From: an uncultured Bacteroidales bacterium
GTDB taxonomy: Bacteria; Bacteroidota; Bacteroidia; Bacteroidales; UBA932
Length of the DNA stretch: 26,231 nt
Direction of reading: 5' to 3'
Assembly: GCA_934675095.1 (NCBI GenBank)
Contig: CAKUPC010000026.1
Span: forward strand, 1-26,231
Made by a program: the position numbers and the translations under genes
Part shown: piece after piece, positions 8,752-15,262 of the stretch
Layout of the letters: every line of letters starts with the position of its first letter
Position numbering within the stretch: position 1 is the stretch's first letter
The notes under the pieces: model-generated
Seen by the model: the letters and a program-made list of their open reading frames with translations, nothing else
Database searches by the model: none
Told to the model about the DNA's origin: nothing

Positions 8752-8880
8752 CTACAGGTATTTCTCTGTTCTGGCTTCAGCAAGCTCTGCCTTATAATCG
8801 AAAGACAAGTCTTCCGGGCACTTGAAATCTGTTTCCAAGGCTCTTACCGACGATGAAACATAGTGCTCTTTATTCGACAT
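8752..8880 (-). CDS. possible small protein of 42 residues, or remnant
   Basis: An ATG at 8878-8880 opens a 42-codon frame (MSNKEHYVSSSVRALETDF...). The encoded peptide is mixed and acidic, with no membrane segment and no family I recognise. Its start overlaps the stop of the preceding remnant frame as TGATG, the arrangement of a translationally coupled pair. This is the main reason to think it is, or was, a real gene. It lies between the nuclease-like gene and the flippase gene, in sequence otherwise made of decayed duplicates. An in-frame ATG further upstream (8947-8949) would read through repeat-derived sequence and is less likely. Confidence 0.3.
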   Translation of the reverse strand: MSNKEHYVSSSVRALETDFKCPEDLSFDYKAELAEARTEKYL

Positions 8881-9032
8881 CACTTGTTGTATTCCAGGAC
8901 TATTTCGCGGCAGTACGCATCCACTTCCCCGTAGGCTATCGCCAGCCATCTGGTTTCCAGCGGTTCTTCCGTTGTCGTTAAACTTCGCTTGAGTAAATTC
9001 TCCTTTTGGCAGAAGAGGTTAGCTTTCAGCGG
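8880..9032 (-). pseudogene. remnant frame of 50 codons, coupled to the 42-residue frame
   Basis: The frame runs from just after a TAA at 9033-9035 to a TGA that overlaps the next ATG. It has no ATG of its own. Its translation is protein-like (KENLLKRSLTTTEEPLETRW then LAIAYGEVDAYCREIVLEYN). Copy A of the repeat preserves part of the same reading (SKENLLMRSLTT). It looks like the 3' end of a gene whose 5' part has been lost. I do not recognise the family. Confidence 0.35.
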
Positions 9033-9099
9033 TTAAATTCGGCAAGGCAATTACAGTACCTCTGTCTGCCCGGTTTTCATTCCACGAAGGTCGCAATTG
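8911..9099. repeat. direct repeat copy B, overlapping the 3' end of the nuclease-like gene
   Basis: This is the better-preserved partner of 8512-8699, at a period of 400 bp. It contains the last 17 codons and stop of the nuclease-like gene plus about 140 bp downstream. The arrangement suggests a tandem duplication of about 400 bp, of which the flippase-proximal unit has decayed. Confidence 0.7.
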
Positions 9100-9548
9100 A
9101 AATCTCTCCGGAATTCCCGCTTGGCACGTTCCATGGCAGGATTCGACTTGTTCGACGGGAAAGACTGGGCGACGATGCGGGCTCTCACATCCACATTGCT
9201 CTCATGCCGGAAGATTCCCCGTTTTATTGTTTCCCTAAGTTGAGATATAGCGTGATGGACATCCACTCCTTTCAGTTCAACAAAGACTTCTGTCCAAGGC
9301 TCCACCGGCAAGCTGTCAGAGGTTAATTTTACAAGAATCAGCTTATCACATTTTTGTCCGTCAGCAATGATGTTTCCATCAACGGAATAGACGGCAGAAA
9401 GTTCGCCGGCTTCTGTTTTAAGCGCATAACGCTTGCCCTTTTCAGAGACAACGACCACGGAACGGGATTTCAGTTCCTGTTCCGGAGCATAACCTTGTGC
9501 GGACAGATTTTCATAAGTCGAACGCGCCACCATCTCAGCCATCTTCAT
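9051..9548 (-). CDS. small putative PD-(D/E)XK nuclease-fold protein, partner of the AAA ATPase
   Basis: The 165-residue protein has no family name I can assign. It does show the order of a restriction-endonuclease-like core. After beta-rich segments, an acidic residue sits in GQKCDKLILVKL (Asp68). It is followed by EVFVELKGVDVHHAISQLRE with the E-x-K pair Glu91/Lys93, then a helix with a conserved-looking Gln-Leu. D...ExK followed by an AxxQL helix is the usual PD-(D/E)XK layout. The C-terminal third is basic (about residues 105-155) and could bind nucleic acid. It starts 4 nt after the ATPase gene, so the two are surely co-transcribed. The start could be Met1 or Met3. A nuclease effector gated by the ATPase is my inference; the fold needs structural confirmation. 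Confidence 0.6.
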   Translation of the reverse strand: MKMAEMVARSTYENLSAQGYAPEQELKSRSVVVVSEKGKRYALKTEAGELSAVYSVDGNIIADGQKCDKLILVKLTSDSLPVEPWTEVFVELKGVDVHHAISQLRETIKRGIFRHESNVDVRARIVAQSFPSNKSNPAMERAKREFRRDFNCDLRGMKTGQTEVL

Positions 9549-9552
9549 TTCA

Positions 9553-10713
9553 TCAATATTCCAACGAATTCAATGCATTGATTTTTTCGTCAACCCAATC
9601 AGACACGCCATCGAGTTCATTGCCGCTCAGCATAGGGATGTCTTTCTCCAATATGCTGCGGAACACCCCGTCTTCGCCGATGAAGTAGCCCGAAATAGAA
9701 GAAGACGGGAGGATGTAGGCTTCACTGATGATATCTCCACAATTTTTCCCGGTTTCACTGATTCTTGCTGCCAACATCAAAACATTGATTACGGACAAGA
9801 TGTAAGGACTATGCGATGTTACAAACACCGAACTGCTTTCTGTACCGGACTTAATGGCTTTATTCAACGAGCCGACAATGCGCAGCAATACCAGACGCTG
9901 AGACTCCGGGAAAAGATTCTGTTCCGGTTCCTCTATGAAAAGCTTTGCAGACTGATATTCTGTCATACGTCTCACAGAATCAGCCGGCATATCTTCCATA
10001 AGACTGCGTTCAGTTATGGAGAGCGGAGCATTTTGGCCGACACGGCTTGTAATGTAGTCGGTCATAACATCCAGAGGCATTACCGACTGAACACCGCTTG
10101 ACGCATAGAACGAAGGAGTCTCGGTGCCGTCGGCTCTCCTCACGACGTCCAGCCCGGATTTATTGACATAGCAGAAATCACCTGTAACTGAAAGTCGAAA
10201 CGGATGTTCTGAAGTATATGGAGCCTTTGCCTCATTCCACTCATATATGAAATTGAACAGGACATCACGGTCGGTAGCTTTGTATGACCTGTCAACATTC
10301 TGTATCGCAGAGACGAGATTCCTTTCGCTTGGGATATAACACTGTTTACGGTTGTGCCTGAGTTTAGAGAAATCTTTTTTCCTCGTTATTTTGGGATTGC
10401 CATTGATTCCGGAATAGTCAATCACGACAGCGTCCCCATCATATGTTATGCACGTATCCGTTCTGAAATAATCATCATTCAGGCGATGAAACTGCTTCAG
10501 TTCTCTGACAAAGCGGTTATTATGAGTGTACTGACTTACGACATCTTCAGAAGAAACCATTATCCTTTTCTCCAACCAGCAGCAAAAGCTCAGCACTTTC
10601 ATATAGCTGCTCTTTCCCGCACTTTGCCGTCCCACCAGCAACACCAAGGATGTGAGTTCTATTTTTGTCGAATCCGCAATCGGTCCGAATTGCTTTACCT
10701 GTAACGATGCCAT
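9553..10713 (-). CDS. AAA (ABC/OLD-type) ATPase, AAA_15/AAA_21-like
   Basis: The 386-residue protein starts MASLQVKQFGPIADSTKIEL, the standard opening of OLD/AriA/RecF-type ATPases. It has Walker A GRQSAGKSS (residues 28-36), a signature-like segment SSGVQSVMPL (about residue 200), Walker B KLFIEEPEQNLFP (Glu261/262) and a switch histidine in FVTSHSPYIL (His301). There is no C-terminal TOPRIM domain, so it is not a full OLD nuclease. The adjacent small nuclease-like protein may take that role. The ATG at 10713 is chosen because everything upstream in frame is Arg/Pro-rich antisense of upxY and lies before the cassette's promoter. Paired ATPase-nuclease cassettes of this kind (Septu, PARIS, Abi types) defend against phage; that role here is inferred. 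Confidence 0.85.
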   Translation of the reverse strand: MASLQVKQFGPIADSTKIELTSLVLLVGRQSAGKSSYMKVLSFCCWLEKRIMVSSEDVVSQYTHNNRFVRELKQFHRLNDDYFRTDTCITYDGDAVVIDYSGINGNPKITRKKDFSKLRHNRKQCYIPSERNLVSAIQNVDRSYKATDRDVLFNFIYEWNEAKAPYTSEHPFRLSVTGDFCYVNKSGLDVVRRADGTETPSFYASSGVQSVMPLDVMTDYITSRVGQNAPLSITERSLMEDMPADSVRRMTEYQSAKLFIEEPEQNLFPESQRLVLLRIVGSLNKAIKSGTESSSVFVTSHSPYILSVINVLMLAARISETGKNCGDIISEAYILPSSSISGYFIGEDGVFRSILEKDIPMLSGNELDGVSDWVDEKINALNSLEY

Positions 10714-10756
10714 AATGCAAACAATTTCTAGACTATCCCGCCTTTTTACAATAGTG

Positions 10757-10787
10757 CAAAGGTACGGAATTGTTCTATAGTTACAAA
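10757..10787 (-). promoter_or_regulatory. consensus Bacteroidota promoter for the ATPase-nuclease pair
   Basis: On the minus strand a -33 TTTG (10784-10787) and a -7 TACCTTTG (10757-10764) are separated by exactly 19 nt, a full match to the Bacteroides sigma-ABfr pattern TTTG...TAnnTTTG. Transcription should begin near 10750, giving a leader of about 37 nt before the ATPase ATG. The promoter begins just 6 nt after the upxY stop, so the pair can be expressed without UpxY-dependent transcription. Confidence 0.75.
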
Positions 10788-10793
10788 TAAAAA

Positions 10794-11345
10794 TCACAGG
10801 AACTCCACGAACTCGGGGGCGACCTCGACGGCGGCGACGAGGACGTTGGGGAGTTCGACGAGGAGGCGGCGGGTCCTGGAGCCGCGGATTGTCTGGAGAC
10901 GGCCTTCGTAGCCGTCGAGGGGGCCGCCGATTATGCGCACGGGGCGGCCGCACAGGGACGCTGTCAGTTCCTCGGGACGGTAGAATTTCGGATTGGAGGA
11001 AGTGGAGACGGCACGGATGAAGCGGTTCATGTCATCGTCGGGCACGATGATGGGCTCGCAGTAGTCGCCGCCGGAGGCGTAGCGGTACTGGAGAGTCGGG
11101 GTGCGTCTTACGATGGGGTCGATGACGGAGCGGGAGGCATTGACGAACAGCAGGTCCGGCATCAGGGGGAAAAGCCTGCGCTCCTTCCTTCCGCGGGAAA
11201 TGCAGAGTTTCCACGCCATGGGAGTGAACACCTCAAGGTGCTGCTCGGAAAGCTGTCTGTAGGCCGGCAGTTTGGCGTTGGACCGCTTCAGGTCACGCAT
11301 CGCATACCAGCACACGTCATCGCATAGAGGATAGTCCTTCATCAT
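10794..11345 (-). CDS. upxY: UpxY-family transcription antiterminator (NusG-like)
   Basis: The 183-residue protein carries an N-terminal NGN-type domain (CWYAMRDLKRSNAKLP at residues 12-27, EVFTPMAWKLCISRGRKERR, LFPLMPDLLFVNAS). A C-terminal KOW-like segment (SLCGRPVRIIGGPLDGYEGR, then RLLVELPNVLVAAVEVAPEF) follows. Length and order match UpxY proteins, the first genes of Bacteroides capsule operons. These relieve premature termination in their own operon's leader. The gene lies at the promoter-proximal end of the polysaccharide operon, as expected. It starts with two consecutive ATG codons. It is GC-rich, unlike the genes after it. No upxZ-like gene follows; the ATPase-nuclease pair occupies that place. 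Confidence 0.85.
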   Translation of the reverse strand: MMKDYPLCDDVCWYAMRDLKRSNAKLPAYRQLSEQHLEVFTPMAWKLCISRGRKERRLFPLMPDLLFVNASRSVIDPIVRRTPTLQYRYASGGDYCEPIIVPDDDMNRFIRAVSTSSNPKFYRPEELTASLCGRPVRIIGGPLDGYEGRLQTIRGSRTRRLLVELPNVLVAAVEVAPEFVEFL

Positions 11346-11542
11346 GGTGAGTTTCGAGGTCAGGTTGCTATAGAGTGTAGGCTTCTAGTCCTGCAAGATT
11401 CAGCATTACGCTTTCAGTCAAGCAGTTACGAACATCCCGCTGAAAAGTTCGGGAGATATGTTCAGCGGCGGACATACCACCGCCCGAGCAGAAACGAATT
11501 GCGTTGTCCCTTGTGTTGTCCCTGCTGAAGAAACCAAACATA
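11346..11542 (-). promoter_or_regulatory. untranslated leader of upxY with competing hairpins
   Basis: The predicted transcript has about 197 nt before upxY. CCGCTGAA (11437-11444) and TTCAGCGG (11461-11468) form a perfect 8-bp stem. GAACATCCCG (11430-11439) can instead pair with CGGGA (11450-11454) and TGTTC (11459-11463). GGCGG (11467-11471) can pair with CCGCC (11480-11484). The stems share bases, so they exclude each other, as expected of a leader where polymerase pauses or terminates unless UpxY acts. No clear T-rich terminator is seen. The whole upxY-to-HTH gap (11346-11686) holds this leader, the promoter and the inverted repeat. Confidence 0.45.
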
Positions 11543-11623
11543 CGGCGACAAAGTTATGAAGAAATGTGCAATATCAAAAATATATTGAAGGATTTGACAA
11601 AAATTGACCTAACTTTGTCGCCG
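11543..11623. repeat. perfect 14-bp inverted repeat flanking a 53-bp promoter segment
   Basis: The left arm CGGCGACAAAGTTA (11543-11556) is the exact reverse complement of the right arm TAACTTTGTCGCCG (11610-11623), with 53 bp between. Each arm contains TAACTTTG pointing outward, a match to the -7 consensus TAnnTTTG. The segment between holds a -33 TTTG correctly spaced only for the leftward arm. Inverting the 53 bp would place it at the same 18-nt spacing from the rightward arm. It could be an invertible promoter, or a duplicated operator serving two divergent promoters. Confidence 0.75.
11549..11578 (-). promoter_or_regulatory. promoter for upxY and the polysaccharide operon
   Basis: On the minus strand the -33 TTTG (11575-11578) and -7 TAACTTTG (11549-11556) are separated by 18 nt, close to the Bacteroides consensus and within one base of the spacing of the ATPase promoter. 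The start would be near 11542. The -7 box lies inside the left inverted-repeat arm. Confidence 0.6.
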
Positions 11624-11686
11624 GGTTATTTTTAAGAGGGTCGGGAAACGTATGTTCCGCCGATTCAAAAGAATGAATGAACTGAT

Positions 11687-12076
11687 ATGGGAACGACAAA
11701 CGAGGATTTCAGGCTCAGGATATTCCTCACTCTCGCCGAGGAAGGCAGCTTCACGAGGACGGCGGCGCGGCTCGGCATCACCCAGCCGGGGGTCAGCCAG
11801 AACATCTCCGAACTTGAACGGATTTACGGACTGAAACTGTTCAGCCGCGAGAGGGGTGCGGTGTCGCTGACGAGAGAGGGGCGTGAGTTCCGGGAATATG
11901 CGCTCAGAATCGAGGGAGCCTACCACGACGCGGCGGCATTCGCCGAAAAGGGGGCGGATGTGTCCGAAAGTCAGGAATATATTGCCGTGGACATGGTGCG
12001 TGCCTTGCTTCCGGTGCTCCGCCGAATGAATCCGGGATTTGCCGAAGACATAGAGAGGCTGCTGACGGCGTATTGA
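11687..12076 (+). CDS. winged helix-turn-helix protein: LysR-type DNA-binding domain without an effector domain
   Basis: The 129-residue protein begins MGTTNEDFRLRIFLTLAEEG and continues SFTRTAARLGITQPGVSQNI and LERIYGLKLFSRERGAVSLT. This is the complete N-terminal HTH and wing of the LysR family. Only about 50 residues follow, a helix (EFREYALRIEGAYHDAAAF) and a short tail, whereas LysR regulators normally carry a sensory domain of about 200 residues. No further coding continuation is visible after the stop, so this looks like a natural short regulator rather than a recent truncation. It is divergent from upxY, with the inverted-repeat promoter between them, and may bind that repeat. It is GC-rich like the host backbone. 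Confidence 0.8.
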   Translation: MGTTNEDFRLRIFLTLAEEGSFTRTAARLGITQPGVSQNISELERIYGLKLFSRERGAVSLTREGREFREYALRIEGAYHDAAAFAEKGADVSESQEYIAVDMVRALLPVLRRMNPGFAEDIERLLTAY

Positions 12077-12164
12077 GAAACACTTTGGCGCGATTTTGGC
12101 TGAATGTGTTTGGTTTTGTCTGCCGCATTCGGGAACATATCCGCAGGCACAAAATCACGATGTC

Positions 12165-12223
12165 ACAAGACATTGACGGACAAGACATTGAGATGGCGTG
12201 GCATTAAGATGGCAGGGCATTGA
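12165..12223 (+). repeat. short tandem repeats upstream of the M16 peptidase gene
   Basis: ACAAGACATTGA occurs twice at a 15-bp period (12165-12176 and 12180-12191). It is followed directly by GATGGCGTGGCATTAA and GATGGCAGGGCATTGA (12192-12223), two 16-bp units differing at three positions. Function unknown; replication slippage is the likely origin. Confidence 0.5.
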
Positions 12224-12229
12224 CGAGCA

Positions 12230-12237
12230 TATATTTG
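12230..12237 (+). promoter_or_regulatory. possible -7 element of the M16 peptidase gene
   Basis: TATATTTG matches TAnnTTTG and would start transcription about 9 nt before the ATG. No TTTG lies at the expected upstream distance, so the call is weak. Confidence 0.3.
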
Positions 12238-12252
12238 ATAAACAATACATTT

Positions 12253-15072
12253 ATGAAACGGTTTTTACTTAGCATCGCGGTGCTTTTTGCCGCGACGGTC
12301 GCGTTCGGACAGGACTTTCAGCAGCTTCCGAACGACCCCCAGGTGCGCGTGGGCAAGCTCGACAACGGGATGACCTACTACATCAGGCACAACGACAAGC
12401 CGGCGCAGAGGGCGGAGTTCTACCTCGCCACCAACGTCGGAGCGATTCAGGAGACCCCGGATCAGGACGGTCTCGCGCATTTCCTTGAGCACATGTGCTT
12501 CAACGGCACGAAGAACTTCCCGGACAAGGCGCTTCTGGAGTACCTTCAGAGCATCGGAGCCGAATTCGGGGGCAACATCAACGCGGCGACGGGAGTCGAG
12601 GAGACGACCTATATGCTGAACAACATCCCCGTGACGCGCGAGGGCATCATAGACACCTGCCTTCTCGTGATGCACGACTACTCGCACTTCGTTACCTGCG
12701 ACCCTGTCGAGATTGACAAGGAGAGGGGCGTAATCATCGAGGAGCGCCGTGCCCGCAGGACAGCCTCATGGAGGCTTCACGAGCAGTCGCTCCCCTACTA
12801 CTACGGGGACAGCAAGTACGCCGGCTGCACCCTCATCGGAAGCCAGGAAAACCTTGAGACGTTCAAGCCGGAAAGCCTCACGAACTTCTACCACACATGG
12901 TACCGTCCTGACCTTCAGGCGCTTATCGTGGTGGGAGACATCGACGTGGATTCCATTGAGGCAAAGATTAAGACGACATTCGCGGACATCCCGGCGGCCG
13001 AGAACCCTAAGCCGAAGGACGTGATTAAGATTCCGGAGAACGAGAAGCCGCTCATAGGAGTGCTCACGGATCCGGAGTGCAGCTCAAGCTCGATTGAGGT
13101 TCTGTGGAGGAGCGAGGCCGACGACGAGGCCTACAACAGCACCGACATCGGTTTCCTCACCGACATGACCAAGACCCTTATTGCGCTGATTATGTCGGAG
13201 CGTTTCGACGCGATTACCAGCAAGCCAGGCGCGCCGTTCCTCGGAGCCGACCTCGGCGCGGGCAACCTCTGCGAGACCTGCCAGGCGACCTTCGGAGACG
13301 TGTCCTTCAAGGACGGAGAGTGGGAGACCGCGTTCAGGGCATTCCTCACGGAGGTCGAGAGAATGAGGCGCTACGGATTCTCGTCAGCGGAGCTCCAGAG
13401 GGCGAAGGACAATATACTCAGCTCGCTCGAGAAGGCCGTGGAGGCTGCGGACACCCGCAAGAACGCGGATTTCGTTCGTCCTCTCATCAACAATTTCTTC
13501 GACAATGACCCGTACATGACCCCGGAAGTCCGGTACGAGACGGCAAAGCAGCTGCTCGGACAGGTTCCGGACATGATTTTCGCCCTTGCGGCAAACGCGC
13601 TGGTGGACGGCAAGAGCATATCCATAGTATATAAGGCTCCGGCGAAGGAAGGCCTCGTGCACCCGACTCCGGAACAGCTTCAGGCCATCTTCGACGAGGT
13701 TGCCGCATCTGAAATCGAGGCTCCGGTCGAGGAGGAGGTTGCCAGCGAGTTCGTCGATCCCGCGACGCTCAAGGGCTCAAAGGTGAAGAAGACCTCCAAA
13801 GGAATATACGGCTCTACCGTGTGGACGCTCAAGAACGGCGCGAAGGTCGTCGTGCTCCCTACTGAGTACAAGAAAGACCAGATTCTCTTCACATGGTTCA
13901 AGAACGGAGGCAGGACGCTCATCGACGACGCCGACCTCCCGTCTTTCGAGGACAACATCTACGGTCTCTTCCAGCGCAACAGCGGAATCTCTAAGTTCAG
14001 TTCCAACGAGGCTTCCAAGATGCTCGCCGGCAAGAACCTCAGCGTCTCTTCGTACATATCCCAGATTCGTCACGGAATCACCGGCAGCACGACTCCGAAG
14101 GACCTTGAGACGGCTCTCCAGATTGCCTACCTGACCTACTGCGACCCGCGTTTCGACAACGAGGAGTACGAAGTCGGCATAGAGCAGATAAAGGCCGTGC
14201 TTCCTAATATTGTCAACCAGCCGAGCTTCAAGCTCCAGACGGAAATAGGAAGGGCGATATACGGGCCGGACTGCAGGCGCAACATAGAACTCAACGACGA
14301 GACTCTGGAAAAGGCTAACCTCGCGACAATAGAGAGGGTCTATCGCGGTCTGTTCAAGGACGCCGCCGGCCTCACCGCGGTGTTTGTCGGCAACATCGAC
14401 CTCGAAGCCTTCAAGCCTCTATGCGAGAAGTACATAGGTTCCATCCCTAAGGGAAAGAAGGCGACGACATGGAGGGACAACAGCCCTAAGGTCGTGAAGG
14501 GAGAGGTGTTCAACCGCTTCAGCACGGATATGCAGACTCCTAAGAACACGGTGCTTCTGTTCTACACGGCATCTATTCCTTATTCAGTCAAGACCTCGAC
14601 GATGCTCAAGGCCGCCGGCTACATCCTCGACATGATTTACATCGACACTCTCCGCGAGGAGGAGGGAGGAACCTACGGCGCACAGGCATCCATGAGCATG
14701 GCGGCGCAGCCTGAGGCGCAGGCACGCATTCAGGTCGTGTTTGAGACCAACCCTACGCAGTGCGAGAGGCTCATCGAGCTGGCCAAGGAAGGACTGCACA
14801 AGCTGGCATACGAGGGGCCTACCGAGGAGCAGATGACGCGCACCCTTGAGAATTTCAAGAAGGAGATTCCTGAGAAGAGGCTCAACAACAGCTACTGGCT
14901 CGGCAACCTTCTCACCAACGAGTACCGCGGGACGGACTACGACGCGGAGTATGAGGCTGCCGTCGGCGAGATTTCCGCCGAGAACATCAAGGCCGTGCTC
15001 CAGAGCGTGCTGGAACAGGGCAACTGCGTTGAAATCGTGATGTCGCCGGATAAAACCGCCGAGAGAGAATAG
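12253..15072 (+). CDS. secreted M16-family (pitrilysin-like) zinc metallopeptidase
   Basis: The 939-residue protein starts MKRFLLSIAVLFAATVAFGQ, a clear signal peptide, so this ATG is preferred over a TTG eleven codons upstream. The inverted zinc motif HFLEH lies at residues 76-80 within DGLAHFLEHMCFNGT. The third ligand is expected in the DKERGVIIEERR stretch (about residues 155-166). A second M16 domain begins near residue 525 (VWTLKNGAKVVVLPTEYKKD) and lacks the zinc motif, as is usual for the paired inactive half. The length equals that of other Bacteroidota M16 proteins of about 940 residues. It should act in the periplasm or at the cell surface on peptides. It is a single gene on the plus strand between two minus-strand loci, with its own terminator. 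Confidence 0.92.
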   Translation: MKRFLLSIAVLFAATVAFGQDFQQLPNDPQVRVGKLDNGMTYYIRHNDKPAQRAEFYLATNVGAIQETPDQDGLAHFLEHMCFNGTKNFPDKALLEYLQSIGAEFGGNINAATGVEETTYMLNNIPVTREGIIDTCLLVMHDYSHFVTCDPVEIDKERGVIIEERRARRTASWRLHEQSLPYYYGDSKYAGCTLIGSQENLETFKPESLTNFYHTWYRPDLQALIVVGDIDVDSIEAKIKTTFADIPAAENPKPKDVIKIPENEKPLIGVLTDPECSSSSIEVLWRSEADDEAYNSTDIGFLTDMTKTLIALIMSERFDAITSKPGAPFLGADLGAGNLCETCQATFGDVSFKDGEWETAFRAFLTEVERMRRYGFSSAELQRAKDNILSSLEKAVEAADTRKNADFVRPLINNFFDNDPYMTPEVRYETAKQLLGQVPDMIFALAANALVDGKSISIVYKAPAKEGLVHPTPEQLQAIFDEVAASEIEAPVEEEVASEFVDPATLKGSKVKKTSKGIYGSTVWTLKNGAKVVVLPTEYKKDQILFTWFKNGGRTLIDDADLPSFEDNIYGLFQRNSGISKFSSNEASKMLAGKNLSVSSYISQIRHGITGSTTPKDLETALQIAYLTYCDPRFDNEEYEVGIEQIKAVLPNIVNQPSFKLQTEIGRAIYGPDCRRNIELNDETLEKANLATIERVYRGLFKDAAGLTAVFVGNIDLEAFKPLCEKYIGSIPKGKKATTWRDNSPKVVKGEVFNRFSTDMQTPKNTVLLFYTASIPYSVKTSTMLKAAGYILDMIYIDTLREEEGGTYGAQASMSMAAQPEAQARIQVVFETNPTQCERLIELAKEGLHKLAYEGPTEEQMTRTLENFKKEIPEKRLNNSYWLGNLLTNEYRGTDYDAEYEAAVGEISAENIKAVLQSVLEQGNCVEIVMSPDKTAERE

Positions 15073-15091
15073 CGGGGCGCCTAAAAGACGG

Positions 15092-15184
15092 CCTGCGGCG
15101 TTGGACGGATTGATGAAATCCTCACAGCCATCAGGTTGCTGCGGTATTCATCCGCACCGTCCGCCTTGCATCCCATCCTTTTAT
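15092..15184. repeat. intergenic palindromic repeat, copy 1
   Basis: This segment, centred on CAGCCATCAGGTTGCTG, closely matches the reverse complement of 20026-20117. Shared blocks are GCGGCGTTG, AAATCCTCACA, AGGTTGCTGCGGT and CGCCTTGCA. It is imperfectly self-complementary around its centre. It lies just after the M16 stop. It behaves like a dispersed, non-coding repeat of the host genome; I know no established name for it. Confidence 0.65.
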
Positions 15185-15196
15185 GCATCCCCTCTT

Positions 15197-15219
15197 AACA
15201 ACTGATTCAAACAGTTGTT
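15197..15219. other. 8-bp hairpin before the terminator
   Basis: AACAACTG (15197-15204) pairs perfectly with CAGTTGTT (15212-15219) around a 7-nt loop, followed by two more T. It may act as an accessory terminator or transcript end-stabiliser. Confidence 0.45.
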
Positions 15220-15230
15220 TTCAAAAGCAA

Positions 15231-15262
15231 AGCCGCCACCTTTTCGGGTGGCGGCTTTTTTT
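15231..15262 (+). terminator. intrinsic terminator between convergent genes
   Basis: AGCCGCCACC (15231-15240) pairs perfectly with GGTGGCGGCT (15247-15256) around a 6-nt loop, followed by a run of seven T. It ends the M16 transcript. On the minus strand the stem is followed by a T-rich stretch (interrupted by G and C), so it may also end the mannosidase operon, whose stop codon overlaps it at 15261. Confidence 0.85.

Noticed and set aside
8512..9099. CRISPR array
   Set aside because: There are only two long diverged repeats at 400-bp spacing, not short identical repeats with spacers.
10714..10953. N-terminal extension of the ATPase frame by 80 residues
   Set aside because: It is extremely Arg/Pro-rich, antisense to upxY, and lies upstream of the predicted transcript start; MASLQVKQF at 10713 is the natural beginning.
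12220..12252. TTG start for the M16 peptidase, eleven codons upstream
   Set aside because: It would precede the signal peptide with a hydrophobic, non-conserved stretch and overlap the -7 candidate; the ATG at 12253 gives a canonical signal peptide.
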